This document shows positions 1 to 10,300 of a DNA stretch of 64,000 bases, piece by piece. The stretch lies in the NCBI GenBank assembly GCA_964030475.1, contig CAXIPT010000001.1, positions 3,842,849-3,906,848 of the forward strand, read 5' to 3'. The notes under the pieces are model-generated. The model was not told where the DNA came from and did no database searches. It worked only from the letters and a program-made list of their open reading frames with translations. The stretch comes from Tethya wilhelma (taxonomy: Eukaryota; Porifera; Demospongiae; Tethyida; Tethyidae). The first letter of the stretch is position 1, and the number at the start of each line of letters is the position of its first letter. A program made the translations under genes and the position numbers.

Positions 1-664
1 CTGCTGCTGCCTTGGTGTTATGATTCCCCATTAGATATAGTATCAGGTTCTGCTTGGAGTGTGGCACAACAGAGTACCAGCTGTTGGCTGTGTAGAGTTT
101 TTTTGGATTGGATTGAGAATTAATTTTCACGGATTTGTGTACACACGTTTCTATTCTGCCAAATAATGTATATATAAATAATATTGTGGAGATAAAATAT
201 GCACATTCTCCTTGACTCTAAACAATTTACTCCTATTATAATTTTGTAGGTATGTGTATTATGTACATGCATGCCAGTCTACATCAATACTCTATGTATG
301 ATTGTTTCAACATCTACCAACCACCTTGTTAAGTCGTCTTCCTAAAATCCATCCCAGAGCACATCGGGAGGGCTTGAAACATTATCACACACCCTTCAAC
401 TGTCCCATTTCCTGGTTTAGGATAAAATCAAGGTGTTAGGTTGCTCGTCTGACGGGTGGCAGCATATGTGATGATGATCGATGCCACTGGAGAGTGGTAT
501 GTATACATCCCTCCAGCGGAATAGTGTTACTTCACAGTATTGGGGTGTACATACTGGTAGTCAGGGACGTATCAGTAGTACAGATCCATTACAGATATAG
601 TGTTTTCCCAGTCAATCTCAAGTGTGTGTGTGTACTGCATGGTGGCCAGCCGTCTTGTTTCTGT

Positions 665-703
<39 letters not shown>

Positions 704-1014
704 TGTTGACGGTGTAGTGTGATACTGGTATAATGGTGGCTAGGTGCACAGATAATATGGGATGTAATTATGGGGGAACCCCTTGTAATATCAGTGTGAC
801 TGTGAGATTATCATTGTTCTCTGTGTTGTGTAAATATGCATGTAAATGCTTATGGCACTGTATGCTGAGGGTGTGTATGCCTAATGTACATGCGCATGCA
901 TTTTATATGAATGGTATTAGTGTGTGCCATGGGATGGAGCAGTAATTGTTCTTTGTTAGTCTGTGAATACTTTCATTGTTGTACTAGGATGACTTAGTGT
1001 GTATGTGTGTGTGT

Positions 1015-1080
<66 letters not shown>

Positions 1081-1598
1081 AATCTATTCCTCCATTCATT
1101 GTGCAAGAAATAGCTAGCAAACAATGACAACTCATCATGATGACGGCACATTGAGAGCTCCCTAGAGATTTCCTTAAGCAAGGTAGTTACTACAGTGATT
1201 ACAGTTAACCATAGACTGATTTTAATTAGGAACCAAGAAAGTGTTGCACATGCACTCATACATAGACTACATGTACTTGAAGTGTTGTGTGTGGCAGAGT
1301 AAACTCAGACAGTGTAGGTAGAGGACTTCTGGGTGTTATGGTGTGTAATATAATTGCACAACTGTAGTGATACATAAGTATCCAGTGTGCTGTTTCAAAG
1401 CCAAATAGGAAGTGAATAGATGACATACCAGTGGTCGCTCAGTATGGTGTCCATAGCAACAACTGTTCAAATTGTAATTTTAAGCTACTTGTGCGACTGC
1501 CCTTCTAAGTATGGTTCGAGTGGGAGGAAGGTCATTGGGTGGGGCCATGGGCGGAGCTAGTCAACCACTGAATGTTGATTATTAACTCGATTATACAG
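1..1598. other. Non-coding flank with dinucleotide repeats
   Basis: No convincing coding exon was found on either strand. The stretch contains a GT-rich tract (about 664-702) and a compound (GT)n-(GA)n tract (about 1003-1078). It lies upstream of the first recognisable G-alpha exon, so it is probably intron or promoter of that gene, but no upstream G-alpha exon (N-terminal helix) was identified here. Confidence 0.5.
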
Positions 1599-1985
1599 GT
1601 GCTGGTGAATCAGGCAAAAGTACTGTTGTTAAACAGATGAAGATTCTACACAAAGATGGCTTTTCAGACGTGTAAGTTAGTACATTCAGGATTGGAGGGT
1701 GGGTGGGTTGTTGCCTTTTTCAGTTTCACAACTTTGTATTCCAATCCTGTAGTGAGAAGTTAGAGAAAGTGGTAGAGATTAAGAAGAACGTCAGAGACAT
1801 TATTCTAGTAAGAAACCATCTATAATTGCACAATTGTTGTGAATGCATGTCAATACTTACAGGCAGTAACAGGGGCAATGAGCAAACTAGATCCTCCTGA
1901 AGTCGTAGGAAATCCAGAGAATAAAGAGAGATTGCAGTATATCGAAGAAGAGGTTTCTAAAGCATCATTTGCTGATTTTACTCCT
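1599..1985 (+). CDS. G-protein alpha subunit, Gs class (three internal exons only)
   Basis: Three consecutive in-phase exons (1599-1671, 1753-1807, 1863-1985), each bounded by AG and GT splice sites. The first encodes the P-loop GAGESGKST followed by VVKQMKILHKDGF, the Walker A region of heterotrimeric G-protein alpha subunits. The third reads GAMSKLDPPEVVGNPENK, which resembles the helical-domain segment of Gs alpha (animal Gs has AMSNLVPP...NPEN) much more than Gi or Gq. Gs alpha couples receptors to adenylyl cyclase at the plasma membrane. The N-terminal exon, switch regions and C-terminus are all missing: upstream nothing was found, and downstream the sequence changes character at a (CT)n tract and single N at 2063. 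The gene is therefore partial in this window, probably because of an assembly join rather than true truncation. Class assignment is by memory of the family. Confidence 0.8.
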
Positions 1986-2019
1986 GTAAGTAGAGAGTTC
2001 TTTACTAAAGAAATTGTTG

Positions 2020-2024
2020 TCACA

Positions 2025-2062
<38 letters not shown>

Positions 2063-2538
2063 NACTCATTCAGAGCTGAGTCACACTGGTGGTGGGCACT
2101 CACAATTATCTATGGTGGGAACACACACACACATTATAGTTGCATGACCCTTAAGTGGGGGCACTCAATGCATGGTTTAGTGCCGCACACTTAAGGGGCA
2201 TGCAACTAGTTTGTTTGCCATTGACCCCTAGCTGTGACCCCTAGCTACTCTATTGTCACCAGGCTCGACCCAGCCAGTAACCAGCAATTAGCCCATGTAG
2301 TACAGTACAGTAAACCAGGGAGATTCTGTAAGGAATTTAGAGTGGTAATTCTGTTAAGTGCTGAAAACTATATTTTGGGATTTTCCAGTGTGATAGAACA
2401 TGAGACACCAACGGTAACTAGGTTTGAGCTCGCCTAAGTGCATTGAAAAGATTTTTCTTGCATCCAGGCTGTTAACTTGTGTGGAAGAGTTACTCAATTT
2501 ATATATGGTACAGCAATGGTATCTTAAGTACAACTGAC
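2020..2538. other. (CT)n tract, single N at 2063 and unassigned sequence
   Basis: A (CT)n run ends in a single ambiguous base at 2063. No continuation of the G-alpha gene is visible after it. The remaining sequence to 2538 has no supported exon. The N next to a simple repeat could be a contig join or just an uncalled base. Confidence 0.5.
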
Positions 2539-2673
2539 CATCTTTAACACACATGGTGGACCCATCACTGTTGGTCACGACATTGAAGCCCTCCTTACAA
2601 TTTGTACATATAAATCGGCCAGGTGATTCTTCCCTACACTGCACACAATCTGGAATCTTCTCCGAACAGAGTT
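2539..2673 (-). CDS. Orphan cysteine-rich (EGF-like) exon
   Basis: A minus-strand open segment with a good acceptor (ctgtag) and a donor (gtcagt) encodes a cysteine-rich stretch with spacing C-x7-C-x2-C and then C-x2-C, including PDCVQCREESPG and ICTNCKEGF. This looks like part of an EGF-like or furin-like cysteine-rich extracellular module. No neighbouring exons of the same gene were recognised within the window. It sits between the broken G-alpha exons and the inverted GPATCH1 fragment, so it probably belongs to a gene joined here by rearrangement or assembly. The parent gene cannot be named. Confidence 0.5.
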
Positions 2674-3374
2674 CTACAGAAGAGACATGAGAGATAAAGG
2701 AATTTGCAAAGACTGCTCGGATTTTTCAACCCCTCAGCACCACTTTAGCATCAAGGTTTACACGAAGTGAAAATGCTGTAAAGAATAAAAATGATGACAA
2801 CAGCAAAATGGAAAACGAACCAATGGTATGCTATAGTTTGTAGTTATATTAATTTAGATAATAATAACTCCTTTTTTTGACATAGTGTTTATGTTTTTTA
2901 TTCATAGTCACCAGAATCAGATGCTGTACAAGCTGCTAAGGCCAACATGTTTGGTTTATTAACTAGGGAAACTGAAGAATGGCATCCTCATCGGATTCTA
3001 TGCAAACGATTTAATGTACCCGATCCTTATCCTGGGTAAGTGTTTTGAATCATGAGTTGATGTGAATTGTTATTAGTTTGTATGGTACTTACTTTTAACA
3101 GCTCTGGAGTGATTGGTGTTTCCAAAGGAAATGAAGTGAGATACTCAAACACAGCAGCTTCCATGGCAACAAAGAGAAGTATTGACTTCCTCCACACTGA
3201 AAGACTCATACCCGTAGAACAGCCAGATGAAGAAGAAACAGAGCCTGCCAAAGAAATATCTACAAACCTTAGATCAGAAGACCAAAATACTGAACAACAG
3301 TCATCAAGTGTTGCTATACCTACCACCACTGATAATCTTGAAGAATATGTAAAGGTAAAAAGAAAAAAAAAATG

Positions 3375-3447
3375 TGCCCCCTGTGAGGCTCGAACTCACG
3401 ACCTTCAGATTATGAGACTGACGCGCTGCCGACTGCGCTAAGGAGGC
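3375..3447 (-). tRNA. tRNA-Met (CAT), elongator, copy in left arm
   Basis: A 73-nt sequence on the minus strand folds as a tRNA: acceptor strand GCCTCCT pairs with AGGGGGC, discriminator A, D-arm TAGCGCAGTCGGCAGCG, anticodon loop CTCATAA with anticodon CAT, T-arm GTGAGTTCGAGCCTCAC. It matches the animal elongator tRNA-Met closely (GCGTCAGTCTCATAATC). A run of T follows the 3' end, a Pol III terminator. It lies antisense inside a GPATCH1 intron and is the duplicate of the copy at 8095-8167. Confidence 0.95.
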
Positions 3448-4157
3448 ACTTATTTCACGCATGTAGTGTATTTCCTTTATAAATCCAATCCGTCTCTCGT
3501 TCTCCATTCCAGAGACCTCCAATGGACCTTTTTAAATCCATATTTGCTGAGAGTTCAAGTGAATCAGAAGAATCTAGCAGGGAGTCTGATATGGAGATTG
3601 ATCAGGCACAATCTGAGCATACAGATACAAAGATTACTCCTGCAACCACTCAGACTGTCATTGCTCAGAAGAAAACACAATGGCAAGATTTATCTGTCAT
3701 TGCTAACCCAACACCAGTAATTACCTCAACACAGAGTGAATTCTCAAATAGAGCAGCTGTCTACAATGCAGCAGATCTCATGTCAAACACACCTAATAGA
3801 CATTCACTCAATTCAGACAAGACACAAGATCAATCAAGAACTCTTTCTCCATCACTACCTAGACTGGAAAGAGAAGTAGTTGGTAGAACTGAAGGGAGGA
3901 CACAGGACTACGGACCACCTTTACCACCAGGTATTATTTAGTAGCTCATTATATTTAGTAAGACATGCACTGATTACAGTATGCTTTGCCTTGGACTCAG
4001 ATTTTAGTGATTTTTCTAAGAACAAAAAGCTGTCAAGTCAAAAAGAAACTGAAAGTTCTAAGCATAAACATAAACACAGCAAAAAGTCCCACCAAAAAGA
4101 GGTATGGTATTGCATCAAAGCAGCTACCCTGAGTGTTAAAAACAAATTTGATATGAT

Positions 4158-4160
<3 letters not shown>

Positions 4161-4212
<52 letters not shown>
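4161..4212. repeat. (CA)n microsatellite at arm end
   Basis: A perfect CA tract of about 50 nt at the inner end of the left inverted-repeat arm. The matching tract in the right arm (7339-7381) is shorter by about 8 nt, the only length difference seen between the arms. Confidence 0.95.
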
Positions 4213-4215
<3 letters not shown>

Positions 4216-4702
4216 AAAGATAAGCTCACGACATATACAAGGAAAGGAATGCCATTTAAAACACTGGTTGCCATGCAAACAGTCACACACAAGCACACTA
4301 TCAACCTCACTAGTAATAGCTCCAGTCTCAGTTATAACATCTTACATGATTGCTGTTGAGTTAGGGCACATGGACCAAACAAACAAATGGTGGATTTAAT
4401 CTATTTACCTAGAAGTAGTGTTTAGTGTACAACCACTACCCACAAACACAAGCATGGTGAGGACCTTCAAACAAACAAGAGTGATCAACAATACACAATG
4501 TAAGTGGTAGGTGATGAGAATCATAAGGCTAATGTATACATCAACAGTTTGCCATGCATTCAATCACACTTGAAAACCAGATATGCTTTTAAATTTGATC
4601 TTGTGGCAGACAGGAATAGGTGTTTAGTGTAGTTATGCACACTGATATCAAAAGCATATTACTATGAGAGTCAAACATATCAAGTACACTAACAAATTGA
4701 AT

Positions 4703-4770
<68 letters not shown>

Positions 4771-5121
4771 GATAAACACAATAAGAAACATATTTACACA
4801 TACAGTGACAAGCTCACATTAGGTTATATAGAGTAACACATATCTCTACTGTCTAAATAGGACACAAAAACTAACCGTTTTTCTCTTACTCTGCCCAAAG
4901 GGGCCCAGCAAACTATCAGACCTTCACACACTCTTCTACGTACTGTACATATACACGAATGACCTACGCCCTGGCTAAAGTTTATAGCCCCACCTATAGT
5001 GCACGTGAACATCAGCTCCCAACTTCCGGCGGCGATCGCGAAGTGCCGGTAAGCATCAGGGGTAGGGGGACGCCCCTTCGTTAATTTCGAGGGGCGGGGC
5101 TTGTACTTCGAACCATGGGTC
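4216..5121. other. Spacer and 5' region of the DUF445-like gene
   Basis: No gene seen. Contains a second CA tract (about 4713-4769). The last 130 bp before the start codon at 5122 are GC-richer and contain CACGTG (5002-5007) and an ETS-like CTTCCGG (about 5024), compatible with a housekeeping promoter. Confidence 0.45.
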
Positions 5122-7256
5122 ATGGCGGATAAAGGTTCTGAATTATTTTCCCTTAGTGCACCAATCCAAGACTTGGGGTAAGTATTTAGCATGGTATACT
5201 CACACACAGATAAAAAGTAAATCTAGACCCAGACTTGTCTAGGTCATACTCATAGGTAGATATCAGGATTCTTGGGTCTATAATTTATTTCTCTGTTTCA
5301 TTCATTCAGTGAAATAGATGACGTAGAGGAATCAAACAGGTCCATTTCAAAGTCTTTTGTGAGAGAATTCTCATCCACAACTTCACCTCCAAACACTCCA
5401 ACACCTGATTCAAGGCCACGAGGCCAAAGAAGCGTAGAACGATCAAATTTTTCACTGACCCGTTTTGATGGTAAGATGTAGAGAGCTAGTGTTTTTCAAC
5501 AATCATTTTATTTTGTAAGCTTTCATTATTTTTCATATTGAGCCTACAACATAGTACAAGAGGATTAGCTGCAGCTGAGTCACTAGTTGCTTTCATTTTT
5601 GATGACCTTTACCATTACAGTGAATCCAATATCTCTGCGTTCAGACAGACATCCAGCTATTTTGAGTTCTTATCATCGAATGAAGAGCGAGGGTGGTGTT
5701 ATGGATCCCCATACAAGAGAGAGAAGAACTAGAGACAAAGCTAGAGGTTATACAAGACTGTCCAGTCCTCAACAGAGCTATGAAGATGCCTCATACAGAG
5801 TGGTAGATACCATGCAGAGAGAAGAGCTAGAAAATCTGTTGAAGAAGGTAGTGCATTAGAAGTAGGAGGGACTGTGTAGTCACTTGAATCAATATAACTG
5901 TCTGTAATCATAATGTAGGAATCAAGTTGGATGCGTTCATGCCTACACAAAGGACTTGTGGCCAATATACTTTTCTTCGTCGTGATGGTTGTTGGAATAG
6001 TTCTTGGTGAAGTTCTGTTCCCTCTAGAGGGCGTGAGAGGGAGAGGCATGAACTTTCTGAATGATACTGTGTGTATGGAAAACTTTGCAGGTAAAATTAG
6101 CGATATTATCACTTCTCAACAATTAACAATAGCTTAATTTCCCCACGGGCCCCTTGATCTAGGTTGCATTGCTGTGAGAGTGACTAGAGCTACTGGAATA
6201 TTTGGATTTGTTGGTGGTATTTCCAACTGGATTGCCATTGAAATGCTCTTCAGGAGTATTCCCTTACTAATTGGAACGTAAGTGATAACAATGATTATTG
6301 CTGTGAACTAACACTTAATTGACTTGGTCCAACCTTGTAAATAGTGGTGTTATTGCCAAGCAGTATAAAGAGATTCGGGAAAGTGTTAGACAGATTGTTG
6401 TGGAGACGCTGTTTGATCCCACTGCTCTTAAAGAATACTTTGCTGGCAGAAAGAAGAGTGTTAGGGAAATGCTTCTATTAGGTATGTGCTACTTAGAAGG
6501 GTCTTTAAATGGCTATATCACTTCAATTTCTATGCAGAAAATCATTTCGGCAGCTTACTAAATTCAGATGCAGCCAACCAAATCATTGAACGTAAAATTG
6601 ATTATGCTCTTGCAAGGCCTGAAGGTATTAACGGTGCATAGCTTCGTTCTTAAGGATATAAATATATGATCATGTGTTTGACCATAGGCTTTGTTCTATC
6701 AATGATGGGTGTGGATCACAATTTACTCAAGACGATCATTAAACGACACATTCACTTATTTATCACTGAAATTTCACCAGCTGTAAGTTGATCAACTACT
6801 ACAATGGACACTATGCACCAGTCTTGTTCCTTGCTACATGTTCAGATTCTAGACAAAATGGCAGCACCTGGTCTAACAGATGGTGTTGGACTTCAAGCTG
6901 AAGTGAGATACGTGTACTCAATGATAAAATACAATGTGTAAATGTCAGTACAACTCGATCTGTGTAGGTGGAAAAAATACTGGAAGAAAAGATAGATGAA
7001 CTATCTTCAAACAAAACAAAGCAGGTACATGAAATTCTTGTGTGCAAGTACATTATATGTACTGGCATGTATTGTTTGATGTGTATGTCAATGCATTTTA
7101 ATATGGTGTTGTTTTCATTTTCAGCTAATTGCAGTCATGATAAGAAAACATTTGAGTTGGCTGATAGTGTGGGGAAACATTTTTGGAGCTCTGATAGGGA
7201 TTGTAGCTGAGGTCCTTACAATAGTCATTGCTAAGTATGTAGACAATAATGATTAA
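5122..7256 (+). CDS. DUF445-like membrane protein (431 aa, 11 exons)
   Basis: Eleven exons join in phase to 1296 nt: 5122-5177, 5310-5470, 5621-5847, 5919-6090, 6163-6277, 6345-6481, 6538-6624, 6688-6782, 6846-6902, 6968-7024, 7125-7256. The start ATGGCGGAT is the first one giving an open frame. Residues 1-150 are hydrophilic, Ser/Pro/Arg-rich and probably disordered. A transmembrane segment follows (ANILFFVVMVVGIVLGEVLF), then the motif GGISNWIAIEMLFR and GTGVIAKQYKEIRESVRQIV, several charged helices, and a C-terminal membrane helix (WLIVWGNIFGALIGIVAEVL). This order, and the xNxxAIxMLFR signature followed by a C-terminal GalIG helix, is that of the DUF445 (YheB/YjiN-like) family, known mainly from bacteria. 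Function is unknown. It ends 20 bp from the convergent GPATCH1 stop. Family call is from memory; the gene model is solid. Confidence 0.75.
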
Positions 7257-7276
7257 GATGACAGAAAATTTCAGTT

Positions 7277-7334
7277 TCATTTATGTCTAGAATGTTTGTG
7301 CTTCTGTTTCTGTTTCTTGTGGTGTTCATTAGTG

Positions 7335-7384
<50 letters not shown>

Positions 7385-10300
7385 ATCATATCAAATTTGT
7401 TTTTAACACTCAGGGTAGCTGCTTTGATGCAATACCATACCTCTTTTTGGTGGGACTTTTTGCTGTGTTTATGTTTATGCTTAGAACTTTCAGTTTCTTT
7501 TTGACTTGACAGCTTTTTGTTCTTAGAAAAATCACTAAAATCTGAGTCCAAGGCAAAGCATACTGTAATCAGTGCATGTCTTACTAAATATAATGAGCTA
7601 CTAAATAATACCTGGTGGTAAAGGTGGTCCGTAGTCCTGTGTCCTCCCTTCAGTTCTACCAACTACTTCTCTTTCCAGTCTAGGTAGTGATGGAGAAAGA
7701 GTTCTTGATTGATCTTGTGTCTTGTCTGAATTGAGTGAATGTCTATTAGGTGTGTTTGACATGAGATCTGCTGCATTGTAGACAGCTGCTCTATTTGAGA
7801 ATTCACTCTGTGTTGAGGTAATTACTGGTGTTGGGTTAGCAATGACAGATAAATCTTGCCATTGTGTTTTCTTCTGAGCAATGACAGTCTGAGTGGTTGC
7901 AGGAGTAATCTTTGTATCTGTATGCTCAGATTGTGCCTGATCAATCTCCATATCAGACTCCCTGCTAGATTCTTCTGATTCACTTGAACTCTCAGCAAAT
8001 ATGGATTTAAAAAGGTCCATTGGAGGTCTCTGGAATGGAGAACGAGAGACGGATTGGATTTATAAAGGAAATACACTACATGCGTGAAATAAGTGCCTCC
8101 TTAGCGCAGTCGGCAGCGCGTCAGTCTCATAATCTGAAGGTCGTGAGTTCGAGCCTCACAGGGGGCACATTTTTTTTTTCTTTTTACCTTTACATATTCT
8201 TCAAGATTATCAGTGGTGGTAGGTATAGCAACACTTGATGACTGTTGTTCAGTATTTTGGTCTTCTGATCTAAGGTTTGTAGATATTTCTTTGGCAGGCT
8301 CTGTTTCTTCTTCATCTGGCTGTTCTACGGGTATGAGTCTTTCAGTGTGGAGGAAGTCAATACTTCTCTTTGTTGCCATGGAAGCTGCTGTGTTTGAGTA
8401 TCTCACTTCATTTCCTTTGGAAACACCAATCACTCCAGAGCTGTTAAAAGTAAGTACCATACAAACTAATAACAATTCACATCAACTCATGATTCAAAAC
8501 ACTTACCCAGGATAAGGATCGGGTACATTAAATCGTTTGCATAGAATCCGATGAGGATGCCATTCTTCAGTTTCCCTAGTTAATAAACCAAACATGTTGG
8601 CCTTAGCAGCTTGTACAGCATCTGATTCTGGTGACTATGAATAAAAAACATAAACACTATGTCAAAAAAAGGAGTTATTATTATCTAAATTAATATAACT
8701 ACAAACTATAGCATACCATTGGTTCGTTTTCCATTTTGCTGTTGTCATCATTTTTATTCTTTACAGCATTTTCACTTCGTGTAAACCTTGATGCTAAAGT
8801 GGTGCTGAGGGGTTGAAAAATCCGAGCAGTCTTTGCAAATTCCTCCTTCTCTTTTTGCTTCTCCCATTCTGTCATACCATAATCATTTGATGCTGTAGAA
8901 AAAAGAAAGAAAAAAAAACAAACAATTAAAACATAATTATACATATGAAACTAGTCAATAGTTGCTGTAATAGACTCACGATTTTCAGGCTCTTTTCCAG
9001 CAAGAAATGCCTCATATCTTGCTTGCTTTTCTGAATCACGAACAAATGGTTTCAGTTCTGTATGATACCAAATTCATAATTAAACAAATCAACATCCATA
9101 ATTTGCAATATACGTTACTTTCAGCTGAGAAGGACTTGGTTGGATCTTTTTGCAATGGACTACTGATGGGGTTAGCTTGAGCAGGCTCAAAAATTGCCTT
9201 TGGAGATGTGTAGCGGTCAGTAGCACCCTTCTCTCTTGCTTGCTCTGTAACCCTCTTTAGTCTATCTCTGTCTGCTGCTGACAACAGACTGAAAACAGAT
9301 CCTAATATGTACAAAAAGAGTAGAAAGGTAAACAGCCAACAATGCATTTTGAAAGGTATATCTGATACATGATACATTAGTTCATAGACCACTGCTTTTT
9401 ATCAGTTTTTAGCGCTTAATGGAGGAAACAATCCGTGGGCATGGATTAGGGAAAGAACGCATTCCTGTTTTGATAATTTATCTCCAAAATGATGCATTTG
9501 CCAGTGTGTATTTTAGTATGGTAGTGTAATAATAGTGTATGTAATCAAATCTGTTTTGGCATGACTTTTAATGTTTGGTTTATCCCCTAAAGGATACAGT
9601 CATAGCAGTATATAGCCAAATAAAAACTGAAACACGCTGCATTCAGAGGAGTCAGTAAGTGGAAGAATAAGAATTTGATAGCTAGAGCTCATGCAACTAA
9701 AATGCCAGTGGCAAGAATTAGCTGCTTAATGTACATATTGACAGTTGTACAAGCCGAAGGAGGTGTAAAGGAATTACAGAAAGATGAATACATTGACCAA
9801 GTGATTGCAATCCATAACGAAAGTAGTTCTGGTTCATTCACTTGTGAGCAAAAACTTGAAATGTGCCAGATGAGAGGATCAAGCCACGAATTTTCATTTT
9901 CTCTATATAAAAAGCTAGAAGCATCACTGATCAACAACCCAATGCTGTTGCACCAACTTAGACAGGTGTTTTTTCCTGTCACTGGGACCCATATTCAAGA
10001 GGTTGGGAGGGCTTTTTTCAATGTGACCATTTCAGCTGGCTGCCTTGATGAACAGAAATGCTGTACATCTGAATTTGATAGGAAAAATTTTAGATTAATC
10101 TGGACTGCTTCTCCACTGATGAGCATGGTGACTGTTGACCAGCTACTGATCATGGACAGTCTCATCACAGCAAGAGTGTATGAAAAAATTTCAACATCCA
10201 TGGTTGACTACAGACTATTACTCCCTTTCAGAGTTTACGACCTCCAATGTCTTCCAAAAGATGAGGAAATACTCCAAGCACTTGTTCACCTTTTAAGCTG

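Larger units (their letters stand above)
2698..4215 (+). pseudogene. GPATCH1 fragment, inverted duplicate (left arm)
   Basis: This segment repeats, in opposite orientation, positions 8844-7335 of the intact GPATCH1 gene. The coordinates of matching features always sum to 11542 (tRNA, exon starts, a 10-nt A run), so there is no indel until the (CA)n tract, and all translated segments are identical. It starts inside an exon (at [12 protein letters not shown]) and stops just after the CA tract (cagag), so it lacks both the upstream exons, including the G-patch, and the final lysine/histidine-rich exon with the stop codon. It keeps splice sites and several exons but cannot encode a complete protein. 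It is either a very recent inverted duplication or an assembly artefact. Confidence 0.85.

Noticed and set aside
4033..4310. Open frames of alternating Cys-Val or His-Thr across CA/GT tracts (also near 664, 1003, 15200-15740, 30243, 35593-35846, 51468)
   Set aside because: They are read-through of dinucleotide microsatellites, with no splice or homology support.
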